In this document: in pieces, positions 43,501-51,479 of the stretch | Layout: every line of letters starts with the position of its first letter | How positions within the stretch are numbered: position 1 is the first letter of the stretch | NCBI RefSeq assembly: GCF_029784155.1 | Contig: NC_073692.1 | Coordinates: forward strand, 320,039,726 to 320,103,725 | Direction of reading: 5' to 3' | DNA from: Uranotaenia lowii | Lineage: Eukaryota; Arthropoda; Insecta; Diptera; Culicidae | DNA: 64,000 nucleotides | Notes under the pieces: model-generated | Told to the model about the DNA's origin: nothing | Seen by the model: the letters and a program-made list of their open reading frames with translations, nothing else | The model's database searches: none | Translations under genes and position numbers: made by a program

Positions 43501-45913
43501 GATCGTCCTGGATAGTAGGTCCCACCAACTGCATATCGTTGATGGAGTAGCCGGTTGATGTCTTGCACGAAGCGTCAAAAACAACACGGACCTTGGTGCT
43601 TGTGCTTGACTCCTTGAAGACTGGATGATGTGGTAGATAGCAGTGGGGGACAGAGTCGTCTACTGGATCAGTCAACTTGATCATGTGGCCCAAACGTTCG
43701 TAGTCGGCCATGAAACAAACGTAGGCTTCTCGAGGGGCAGGATCTCGCTTAAGTCTCCTCTCTAGACCTTGGAAGCGGCGCTCGACGATGGATCTTGGTT
43801 CACCAACACGTACCAGGGTATAACTAGTGAGTGGCAATCTAACAACGAAACGACCGGACGAATCGCGAGTGGTGGTAGCACTGAACACTTCTTCACACTT
43901 TGTTTCTTCAGCTGACAGAGCTTGAGACGGCAACAGAGATTCGAGTTCCCAGGACCTTTCGATGGATTGTTCTAGGTCTCGATCGATGGTCGTACGATGA
44001 CATAACCGGGGAGTTTCGGAGGAATTTATTGGAACCGATCCGGATACAGCCCATCCAAACACAGTCTCAACTAGAGTCGGCATTTCAATGCCGAGGGAAA
44101 TCTTGCTGCCACTGTGAAGTTCGTGGTACACTTCTCCGCCCACAATGAGGTCAATGTCCGCAGGAATGAAGAAGTATGGATCAGCCAGGTTGACATCGGG
44201 TATTTTCCAAGCAGCAACATCAATGTCCACAGTCGGTAGGCAGACTGTTGGCCTTTTCAGGATCAAGAAATCTAGCTCCGTTGCATACTTGGATACAGTT
44301 GAACGAATCTTCGCTGTTAACTGGCGCTTGATCTGCTTGGATGACTCACCAATCCCTGAAACGGCAATGTCAACGGTAGAACGGCGGAGATCGAGGGTGT
44401 TGGCCAACTTCTTCGTCATAAAACTGCACATACTAGCGGAATCAAGTAGCGCTCGAGCCGGAATTTCCTTTCCCGTACTGTCAACCACCATAAGCATAAC
44501 CGTTTCTAGCAAAACTGTACTGGTTGATGCCTGAACAGTCATACATACTTGTTGGCTCGAAGTTGATGGTTGCGGATCTGCATCTGTAGGGGCGGTACTG
44601 CGCTGCGGAGCTGGTAGGGGCGAATTCGACAATAACGACGTTGGTTCCGGCAGCGAATTGAAAAAGGTGGCCTTGATTGCATCGTGGAGGAGAGAGTGAT
44701 GCCTTCCGTTGCAGAAACGACAAGTGTGTCGAGAGGAACATGTTCTTGCTAAATGTCCAAAATTGAAACAATTCCAACACAAACGATGCGATGTAACAAC
44801 TTGACGACGGTTGTTGGGAGAGAAACTGGCGAATTTCCTGCAGCGAAACAGATGGTGTCGTTCCGAACATACAATACACGGCGGTGGATCAGGTTTTGTA
44901 TCCGACGCAACAGGATTGGCCACTAATCGGTACTGCTTCTTCGGTTGGGATCCCGTCATCCTCGTTGGCATCGTTTGCAGGTAGTGCTGCTCCTCTGAGA
45001 CGATCGTCTTCAGCATCATCGCTCGAGAATACAGGAAATCGATCAGCTCTTGATAGGTGATGTCTCTAAGGTCGCTCGTTTTTTCCTCCCAGGCTCGAAG
45101 AGTCGTTGGATCCAGTTTGTAGCACAGTAGGTTCACTAGTGGAGTATCCCAGTAACCTACCGGCTCACCCAGTTTAGCCATGGCCTTCACATGGCGGTCA
45201 AAATCATCTGTCAACGTATGAAGATCCTTTGAAGACTCTTTCCTTAAAGGTTGAATGTCGTACATTGCCCTGAAGAGCTGTCGTTTCAAGTACCGCTGGT
45301 TATCATACCGCTTCATTAACGCTTCCCAAGTGATAAGATAATTGTCAGCCTCAACGTTTACGGACTCGAAAGGTTTCTTGGCTTCGCCTTCCAAACTCTG
45401 AAGCAGGTACTGAAGCTTTGCAACCGCTGGAACATCTGGATTCAAGTGTACCATGGACTTGAACGTGTCTCGGAACGACAACCATCGCGAAAAATCACCA
45501 TCGAACCTCGGCAAATCTATTTTGGGCAGGCGTAGGTGAAACATAGCTGTGCTGGTTGCTGCGGTCGGCTCTGCTGATGTAGAACTGTTCAACCTTTCCG
45601 GGATGTTGTTCAACAGGAATGCTTTCACCTCACAAAACCTTTCTTCGATGGTTGATCTCTCAGCCAAACGCATTTCAAGCCGATCTGGTCCATCCCACTT
45701 CTCGATGACGGTTTGCGTTTTCTGGAACTGGTCGTAGATCCGATCAACTAGATCTTGTCGAACTTGAAGGCGCCCAGCATCACGATCTACGTTGAACTCT
45801 CTCGTAAACCTTTCAACATCCGATAGATTTGTCAGGATGGCCTTGCGACGAATGATAGCATCCTCCACTCTTTCGTCTGACTTGGTTTTCGGCATATTGA
45901 AAAACACTGACAC
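40541..45913 (-). CDS. BEL/Pao gag-pol polyprotein, 1,790 residues, intact
   Basis: One frame encodes all replication functions. Gag spans about residues 1-330. Cys/His-rich clusters at ~346-410 include CWNCFNFGHLARTC (CX2CX4HX4C). Protease follows, with LLDSAS at 489-494 (active Asp 491, a DSA variant of the usual DSG/DTG). RT covers ~760-1010 with Asp 822 (VADIEKMYRQIQL) and YVDD at 898-901. RNase H has Asp 1082, Glu 1126 and Asp 1155. Integrase has an N-terminal zinc site (His 1396, His 1401, Cys 1431, Cys 1434) and the core D1466, D1531 (HSDNGTAF) and E1586 (FGGLWEAAVK). The C-terminal domain (~1640-1765, GHFLVGESL to LLPVPE) is the one usual in BEL integrases. No stop, frameshift or missing catalytic residue is visible. 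A second ATG, at residue 7 (MPKTKSDERV), could be the true start. Confidence 0.95.
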   Translation of the reverse strand: MSVFFNMPKTKSDERVEDAIIRRKAILTNLSDVERFTREFNVDRDAGRLQVRQDLVDRIYDQFQKTQTVIEKWDGPDRLEMRLAERSTIEERFCEVKAFLLNNIPERLNSSTSAEPTAATSTAMFHLRLPKIDLPRFDGDFSRWLSFRDTFKSMVHLNPDVPAVAKLQYLLQSLEGEAKKPFESVNVEADNYLITWEALMKRYDNQRYLKRQLFRAMYDIQPLRKESSKDLHTLTDDFDRHVKAMAKLGEPVGYWDTPLVNLLCYKLDPTTLRAWEEKTSDLRDITYQELIDFLYSRAMMLKTIVSEEQHYLQTMPTRMTGSQPKKQYRLVANPVASDTKPDPPPCIVCSERHHLFRCRKFASFSPNNRRQVVTSHRLCWNCFNFGHLARTCSSRHTCRFCNGRHHSLLHDAIKATFFNSLPEPTSLLSNSPLPAPQRSTAPTDADPQPSTSSQQVCMTVQASTSTVLLETVMLMVVDSTGKEIPARALLDSASMCSFMTKKLANTLDLRRSTVDIAVSGIGESSKQIKRQLTAKIRSTVSKYATELDFLILKRPTVCLPTVDIDVAAWKIPDVNLADPYFFIPADIDLIVGGEVYHELHSGSKISLGIEMPTLVETVFGWAVSGSVPINSSETPRLCHRTTIDRDLEQSIERSWELESLLPSQALSAEETKCEEVFSATTTRDSSGRFVVRLPLTSYTLVRVGEPRSIVERRFQGLERRLKRDPAPREAYVCFMADYERLGHMIKLTDPVDDSVPHCYLPHHPVFKESSTSTKVRVVFDASCKTSTGYSINDMQLVGPTIQDDLLSIIMRFRTHPIALVADIEKMYRQIQLHLDDCTYQRILWRQSPEEPIATFELQTVTYGFASAPFLATRALQRLAEDEVSRFPVAAPVFKNDFYVDDCLSGAEDVESAVQLRREASALAASAGLPLKKWASNVPEALRGIPPEDLAVSAIHSLQDDQAVSTLGLVWETRSDVLRFRVQLPLPAPVLTKRKIMSYIAQIFDPLGLVGPIITVAKLFMQRLWRLRTENGESFEWDRPLPASYQADWKEFHSTLDTIATIQVPRYVSSANATSFQLHFFSDASEKAYGSCCYIRSECDGVVRVVLLTSKSKVAPLKSHHSIARLELCGAVLSVSLSEKVNRALKLPAEMFFWTDSSTVLQWLQSPPNRWKTFVANRVSKIQNSTDVDLWMHVRGESNPADVLSRGISPPELVNHPLWWTGSPWLQLPPSQWPRTELSACQTSSTSEMRVPVAALPAVVKDDEFADRIFGMYSSYQKLRRSIAHCMRYFRLLKAAARKTKMDPFQALTTADLHEADLTLCRLAQKQSFPEELATLASTGRLPSSSQLKYIRTKLDSDGVIRIRGVLANATVPEATKHQIVLLAKHPLSNLLAKYYHGNLLHAGPQLMLATIRQKYWIIGGRNLVRRTFHECHKCFRCRPKMIQQSIADLPTSRVAPRRPFAVSGVDYCGPVYIKSLVRNRGPTKAYVCIFVCFTTRAVHIELVSDLSTPAFIAALRRFSARRNFPHEIHSDNGTAFRGANNELHRIYQMLKTEHGGRKNILDWCAESGVAWHFIPPRSPHFGGLWEAAVKSAKHHLLREIGHSNISYEDMTTLLAEVEMCLNSRPLIPMPTESDELEALTPGHFLVGESLRSPPEEDVATVPDNQLSHWKLTQKRFQRIWRRWYPEYLQQLQARATKHRRPSTVIQPNQMVIIQDDLLPPAQWPLGIITAVHPGKDGVVRVVTLRTAKRDVVSRCVNKLALLPVPEQPEPNPADEQPVGEPVTAVPENNQ

Positions 45914-46576
45914 TTGCTACCACCACTGTACGATAACGAAAACACAGCACAAAAAACGAAAACGAAATCCTTCCCGAACCGATGTACTGGTTTTTAACAC
46001 GACGGCGGAAGTGTAAACCAATCGTACGATTAAATCCTTCCCGTCGCGGATTTACACTTCTACACGACGAAGAATGATACAAATCGTACGATATAATCCT
46101 TCCCGTCGCGGTGTATCAAACTTAAAACGAAACGAAACCGAGAATTGTGTGTTAAAATCGACGAAAAAATCCTTCCCGACGCGACACACAATTCTTTCGC
46201 GAAGACTGCCACCCACTCACACCCAATCGCATATAATTTCAATCAATATTGCCAATATTTGCCTCAGGTACAAAAGGACTGAATTCGCCAATAAAAATTC
46301 AAAGTCCGAATTTCAATCAACAAAAAACATCAAATCCAAGTTTTCCAATTTTTGCTGACCGGTGTAGAGCATAAACATAACAGCCGATCACAATTAACAG
46401 CTGCTGATGGATTTGTGTAAACGGCTTGGCTTGGTTCCTTTGTACGCTTTTTCGGCTCGTCGAACAATGTACAGCAGTACAAAAGGCAAGCAAAATGGCC
46501 CAATTTGATGCAGCCAGCGCGTCGAGTAAATAAAATGGTGTACTCACCGCTACCTTCCGTGTGGGGAATTCCTCCG
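45914..46576 (-). promoter_or_regulatory. BEL 5' leader with structured stem-loop modules
   Basis: About 660 nt between primer site and gag with no long sense frame. The part nearest gag (45,926-46,194) holds the stem-loop array described separately. The rest, 46,200-46,576, shows nothing I recognise. Leaders of LTR elements hold packaging, dimerisation and translation signals. Confidence 0.7.
46008..46194 (-). repeat. Three tandem stem-loops sharing a 15-nt loop box (one base varies)
   Basis: Module 1: perfect 10-bp stem GAAGTGTAAA/TTTACACTTC (46,008-46,017 and 46,051-46,060). Module 2: perfect 7-bp stem TGATACA/TGTATCA (46,075-46,081 and 46,112-46,118). Module 3: perfect 11-bp stem GAATTGTGTGT/ACACACAATTC (46,142-46,152 and 46,184-46,194). 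Each loop carries ATCCTTCCCGTCGCG, or ...CCCGACGCG in module 3 (46,034, 46,096 and 46,169). Modules 1 and 2 also carry the palindrome ATCGTACGAT (46,021-46,030 and 46,083-46,092). A decayed fourth box is at 45,967-45,981. Stem sequences differ while pairing is kept, so structure seems to matter. The RNA is transcribed from the minus strand. Confidence 0.8.
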
Positions 46577-46593
46577 ATCCGGCCGAAGGACCA
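46577..46593 (-). other. BEL primer binding site, tRNA-Tyr-like
   Basis: On the element strand TGGTCCTTCGGCCGGAT lies one base inside the 5' LTR. It complements the 3' end of insect tRNA-Tyr as I remember it (ending CCGGCTCGAAGGACCA) except for one missing base. TGG at the start complements the CCA of any tRNA. The identity of the tRNA is inferred. Confidence 0.6.
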
Positions 46594-46594
46594 A

Positions 46595-47234
46595 TGTTGA
46601 GGATTCAGGGGGTAGCTTACCGGGTTCTATGATCGGAGGGTTTACTTTCCGTTGCTTCGTCAACGGGACGGAAAAGTAGCACCAAAGAACGCAAATTTCT
46701 TCACCGCTGATGGGTCGTTTTGTTCCACCGTTTATTCGCTGCTCGTTCGCTGCTGCTAGGTCGGGAGGTCCGATTTCGTTGCACCAATTCAATCCACACA
46801 CAATATTCCGCACGGTTCACGCCGTTCCGTCTTTCGGATGTGCCTTGGAATTCAATAGACGACCGATTTACTAACAAATAAAACACCACTTTATTGAATT
46901 TAATACTCGACCGACGGTACAAACAAACAAGAGTACGGAGCTGATGTTGCCACCTCGAGATTTATTTTAGACTGGTTTATGCTGACTTGTTGTTGTTGTT
47001 GTATCAGCTGGTTGGTGAGTTACCGTTTCAAAACAATTCATCCGGTAACTCACTGCTATGCTATTTCTTACACTAGGATGGTTCAATTTTTTACGTTTGA
47101 CATTTAACAAAAAATAATTATAGAAATTTTACACTAACTATAAACTAGAGATATTTGACTTCTGTAACGATGATTCGTGTTACTTTTCTTAACATTATTT
47201 GGAAAAGTATTGATTTTAGGTCTGGTAATAAACA
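46595..47234 (-). repeat. BEL 5' LTR, 640 bp
   Basis: Same length and, by eye, same sequence as 39,184-39,823. It should contain the element's promoter in its U3 part; I see no certain TATA box. The AATAAA signal on the element strand is at 46,890-46,895. Confidence 0.95.
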
Positions 47235-48449
47235 CTTATACTTATACTTATACTTATACTTATACTTATACTTATACTTATACTTATACTTATACTTATA
47301 CTTATACTTATACTTATACTTATACTTATACTTATACTTATACTTATACTTATACTTATACTTATACTTATACTTATACTTATACTTATACTTATACTTA
47401 TACTTATACTTATACTTATACTTATACTTATACTTATACTTATACTTATACTTATACTTATACTTATACTTATACTTATACTTATACTTATACTTATACT
47501 TATACTTATACTTATACTTATACTTATACTTATACTTATACTTATACTTATACTTATACTTATACTTATACTTATACTTATACTTATACTTATACTTATA
47601 CTTATACTTATACTTATACTTATACTTATACTTATACTTATACTTATACTTATACTTATACTTATACTTATACTTATACTTATACTTATACTTATACTTA
47701 TACTTATACTTATACTTATACTTATACTTATACTTATACTTATACTTATACTTATACTTATACTTATACTTATACTTATACTTATACTTATACTTATACT
47801 TATACTTATACTTATACTTATACTTATACTTATACTTATACTTATACTTATACTTATACTTATACTTATACTTATACTTATACTTATACTTATACTTATA
47901 CTTATACTTATACTTATACTTATACTTATACTTATACTTATACTTATACTTATACTTATACTTATACTTATACTTATACTTATACTTATACTTATACTTA
48001 TACTTATACTTATACTTATACTTATACTTATACTTATACTTATACTTATACTTATACTTATACTTATACTTATACTTATACTTATACTTATACTTATACT
48101 TATACTTATACTTATACTTATACTTATACTTATACTTATACTTATACTTATACTTATACTTATACTTATACTTATACTTATACTTATACTTATACTTATA
48201 CTTATACTTATACTTATACTTATACTTATACTTATACTTATACTTATACTTATACTTATACTTATACTTATACTTATACTTATACTTATACTTTTACTTA
48301 TACTTATACTTATACTTATACTTATACTTATACTTATACTTATACTTTTACTTATACTTATACTTATACTTATACTTATACTTATACTTATACTTATACT
48401 TATACTTATACTTATACTTATACTTATACTTATACTTATACTTATACTT
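47235..48449 (+). repeat. (CTTATA)n hexanucleotide tract, about 202 units
   Basis: 1,215 bp of almost perfect CTTATA repeats, with only two visible changes (CTTTTA near 48,291 and 48,345), both near the right end. The two long Leu-Tyr and Thr-Tyr frames across it are translations of the repeat and not genes. It is the continuation of the short tract at 39,155-39,183. The true length in the genome may differ from the assembled one. Confidence 0.97.
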
Positions 48450-48930
48450 TTGATAATTCAAATCACACAAAACCAATGGAAAAAATTGAAAAAAGAAATT
48501 TTAAACGTGTTTTATATGATTTTGAAAAAAAATTTGTTGAAAAAATGGTTATTTCGACAATTTTCCAAAAAATATAATTAAAATATATGGATAAATTTGT
48601 TTTGGAACAAAATTAAATAAGTTTTAAAGCGAAAAAATCCTGCATCATTTTGTAGAAAAAAGAATTTGTTTATATCCAAGGTGATTGTTTTGAAAAGCTA
48701 AAAAAAACAGTCACAAATGAATAAATTCACGTCACAAAAAAAGAAAACTTTTAAATTTCACAAGAAAATTTTGACATTTTCTGACTTTAAAAAGTGAGAT
48801 CTTCTTTGAAAATGATGAAACGATTCTAAAACACAAAATTTTATAGAAATTGGTTGGAATCTACCTGAGATCGAAAAAAAATTTTTTTTGTGAATCTTTC
48901 AATGAAGACTATGAGGAACAGTAGTAACTT
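48450..48930. other. AT-rich stretch, no gene
   Basis: No frame or repeat end recognised apart from the first of several aattcacgtcac words at 48,724-48,735. Confidence 0.5.
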
Positions 48931-48932
48931 AA

Positions 48933-49127
48933 ACTTATTTTTTTTTGTTTAGATTATAGTCGGTTCACCATTTCTATGGCATTCGTGACTTTATATCAAC
49001 ATTGCAGTTGGCGGACAGTTATTGAAAAACTTTTCCGGTACAACTGTGTTCGATGTTTACTCTTGGGCTCGAACTCGCGGACATCGGCTAAGGAAGCAAC
49101 TGACTAGCCAACTGAGCAATATCACAA
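48933..49127 (-). mobile_element. tRNA-related SINE (Feilai-like)
   Basis: On the minus strand the head has an A box TTGCTCAGTTGG (49,119-49,108) and a B box GAGTTCGAGCC (49,076-49,066), spaced as in a tRNA gene. A tRNA-unrelated body follows (AAGAGTAAACATCGAACAC, CAATAACTGTCCGCC) and an A-rich end near 48,933-48,945. The body matches what I remember of abundant mosquito SINEs. It would be transcribed by RNA polymerase III and mobilised by a LINE. Confidence 0.7.
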
Positions 49128-49884
49128 GCCCAATTTTAACGTATGATCCCTCAATATGTTGCTATTTAAGAAGTGCCAATCAAAATTACGAAAAAGTTAG
49201 GCGAAGATACTGAAATTTTATGATTGTAAAAGTCGGAACAACAAAATGTCATTTTTTTGAAGGCTCTGAAGAATGGTTCAGAAAAACTTGATATTTCGTG
49301 ACGTGAATTCAGTCGACTACCCTGTTCTGGTTTCAACTTAGTGAATTCACGTCACAACTTCAAATAAGCATAACTTTGTTTGTTGATGTTCAATTGAGAA
49401 ACTACGCACAACAAATTGTGGATAAATATTTTTTCTACAACTCATTTGAAGACACCAATATTCTATTTCCACAAAGAGAACAGAAAATCAAAGTTGTATG
49501 TACTGAAGTCAAAAATTGTCAATGCTAGCGTGAATTCACGTCACAAAAGTAATCGGTCACCACAAAAACCACTTAAACTTTTTAAAGACCAAATTATATT
49601 AATTCTGAAGAAAATTCAATTTGCGACCGTTTGCTACAATTATTGTGAGTTTTCAAGTAAATTGGTTGAGAATAGAATGATAAAAGTTCAGAAAAGTCGG
49701 AAAAGCGATTTCACGTCACGGTGGAATGTGTCCTATGCCAATTTAGCATTTCGCTGTGCCAAAGGTGATATGTTTGAAATAGCACTACTGGCATAAGGCG
49801 AGCTCCCAAGCAAAATGATTCATTAAAATTCAAGCAAACCTAGAAAACATTCTATTGGATAATTCTTTCCAGAAACAAGAAAAT

Positions 49885-49975
49885 AAAAAAAAAACACAAT
49901 GCCGTAGGGAAGTGAGAATCGAAATCACAACCCCATATCGTCTTGCCAATCCGACATCTTAACCAGTATACTACT
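49885..49975 (-). ncRNA. tRNA-like pol III unit or SINE head
   Basis: On the minus strand TAGTATACTGGTTAA (49,973-49,959) resembles an A box and GATTTCGATTCTC (49,926-49,914) a B box, with tRNA-like spacing. A T10 run (49,894-49,885), a pol III terminator, follows about 20 nt later. The acceptor stem does not pair, so it is not a working tRNA; a pseudogene or SINE fits better. Confidence 0.45.
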
Positions 49976-50057
49976 TGAGCTTGATACAGAACGAGGGATA
50001 TTTGTCATAGGCTTTCTGCCACCGATCAATCACGCACAATCGTGGCTTCCTGGCGTT

Positions 50058-50110
50058 TGGCTTTCCTTCAAGGCCTTCCTTCGAGGCCTTCCTTCAAGGC
50101 CTTCCTTCAA
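50058..50110 (+). repeat. Minisatellite, 13-bp unit AGGCCTTCCTTCA, about 3-4 copies
   Basis: Near-perfect tandem units, with one changed base in the second copy. Confidence 0.8.
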
Positions 50111-50359
50111 GTTCCCTGCCAAACGCTTCATATAGCTTTTTTGTCAAAATAATACAATGTAAAATCTAAAACTTTAAAAAGGTTGAATATTATTAAAAAA
50201 GTTGTCATCTAGGGGATATATTTACGTTTTACTAAAGTACTTGATTCGGACTTCTGAACGAACATAAAAAGTCTAAACAAGTAGCATAGAGTATATTTGT
50301 TCGTTTTAAGTACATTGTACCTCGATTCGACCTATCGTGCTTTGTTACGAACTTCTTGT

Positions 50360-50451
50360 GAACTTTTTGGTTCCATGAGGTACTCCTTACGTACTTTTTG
50401 TTTCCATGCGGATCTTCTTATGAACTTTTTGGTTCCAAGGGAATCTTCTAT
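50360..50451 (+). repeat. Minisatellite, 31-bp unit, three copies
   Basis: Units at 50,360-50,390, 50,391-50,421 and 50,422-50,451 share the frame gaactttttggttcca...cttctta. The minus-strand 68-codon frame over it is a shadow of the repeat. Confidence 0.8.
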
Positions 50452-51233
50452 GGAATTCCAATGCGCATTGAGTTGTGTCAAAAATTTGCAATTGGTTTGT
50501 TTACATTCTTTTAGCAACTTTTTCGAAGGCATTCTCAATTTGTGAAGAGAAATTGGATTATTTATAAAATAAAAAATAAGAAAGAAAAAATGGGCTGTGG
50601 AAATAATGTTGCTATAAAAAGTCTAGGTGCATGCGTAAATAATATTGAGGGAATACTTTACTTATTAAAAGATAGTTTTCAACACCAGCTTCCCTCAATT
50701 CGAATTTTTCAAACACAAATCCTATACATAGTTTGGAAGCTCGAAGATTTAATGGAAATTAAAGCTTTGTTGAACCAAAGGTTGATACATCAGAAAATGA
50801 GGATGACAAATTTTATTATGGAAATTATTCGACAAAAAACTGATGGTAAAATATTACTTTGTTTAGCTTGGACGTTACTGAAAAATCCAGCGTGGAAAAT
50901 CTAAAATCGTTGCCATTACTTGTGGCCAGTTTGTCTACGTATGATAAAAGATTTATTCATTTATTCATTTTCATGTTTGAAACTTTAGCATTTTACAAAT
51001 CAGCCTATGCCATCGAGTTTCGATTTCCAATATTAATTTAAGTATGTTCATTGACACGTGCGGCGAGATGAAATGCTAGGTAGAAGAATTTGTGAAGGGA
51101 TGAAGAATAGGCGGATAGGAAAACATCAGATGAGCTTAATAGGATAAAATTTGGATAGGTGTTGAAAACTGTTAGTCTAGGGCATTTTTTGTTGGAAAGC
51201 ATGGAAGTGTGGTGGTATGCCTTTGCCGTACAC

Positions 51234-51476
51234 AGAACCCGGCAACGTTACACGATTTGTCTTTGTATCGTGTGACCAACATCTTTTAAATAAGTGGTCG
51301 TGAATCTCGTTTTTAAGCTCTTTTTCCTCAGATTGAAGCTTTTTTTGCCTTGAGAGCATAGGAGACGAAAGCTTAAATCTGAAGAAACATGCTTAAATCT
51401 GTCAAAAAAGGGGAAATCTGAGGGAAAATCTGAGAGATGTGCCCCACACGGTTTGAATAACATTGCCGGGTTCTGC
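51234..51476. mobile_element. Possible MITE, ~243 bp, 18-bp inverted ends
   Basis: Left end CAGAACCCGGCAACGTTA; the reverse-complemented right end CAGAACCCGGCAATGTTA differs by one base. No target duplication is visible at either side, so it may be old or the ends may be set slightly wrong. The end resembles CAGACCCGGTAAAC at the left edge of the unknown insert near 1,250. Confidence 0.6.
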
Positions 51477-51479
51477 TTT

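Larger units (their letters stand above)
39184..47234 (-). mobile_element. Complete BEL/Pao LTR retrotransposon, 8,051 bp
   Basis: In element orientation: 5' LTR (47,234-46,595), tRNA primer site, structured leader, a 1,790-codon gag-pol frame (45,913-40,541), a 3' non-coding region with repeats, a purine-rich tract and the 3' LTR (39,823-39,184). Flanks are CTTAT on both sides, a 5-bp duplication, which fits BEL/Pao. LTRs identical by eye and an undamaged frame suggest a recent, possibly still competent insertion. No envelope-like frame is present. Confidence 0.95.
49128..51230. other. Intergenic stretch, short frames only
   Basis: Contains several TGAATTCACGTCAC-like words (to 49,720), a tRNA-like unit and two small tandem repeats listed separately. 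The 120-codon frame at 50,542-50,904 is unrecognised. In another frame, 50,780-51,040 reads EPKVDTSENEDDKFYYGNYS and, after stops, LDVTEKSSVENLKSLPLLV, which looks more protein-like and may be a decayed coding relic of unknown origin. Confidence 0.4.

Noticed and set aside
40820..45737. Many plus- and minus-strand frames of 60-157 codons within the BEL region
   Set aside because: They lie in other frames of the intact gag-pol gene, whose domains explain the sequence.
46008..46194. CRISPR-like array reading of the leader modules
   Set aside because: Eukaryotic retrotransposon context; the repeated box lies in hairpin loops and the stems vary, with no spacers.
47155..48577. Two long frames of 432 and 466 codons made of Leu-Tyr or Thr-Tyr
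   Set aside because: They are translations of the (CTTATA)n tract; a 6-bp unit without stop codons stays open in these frames.
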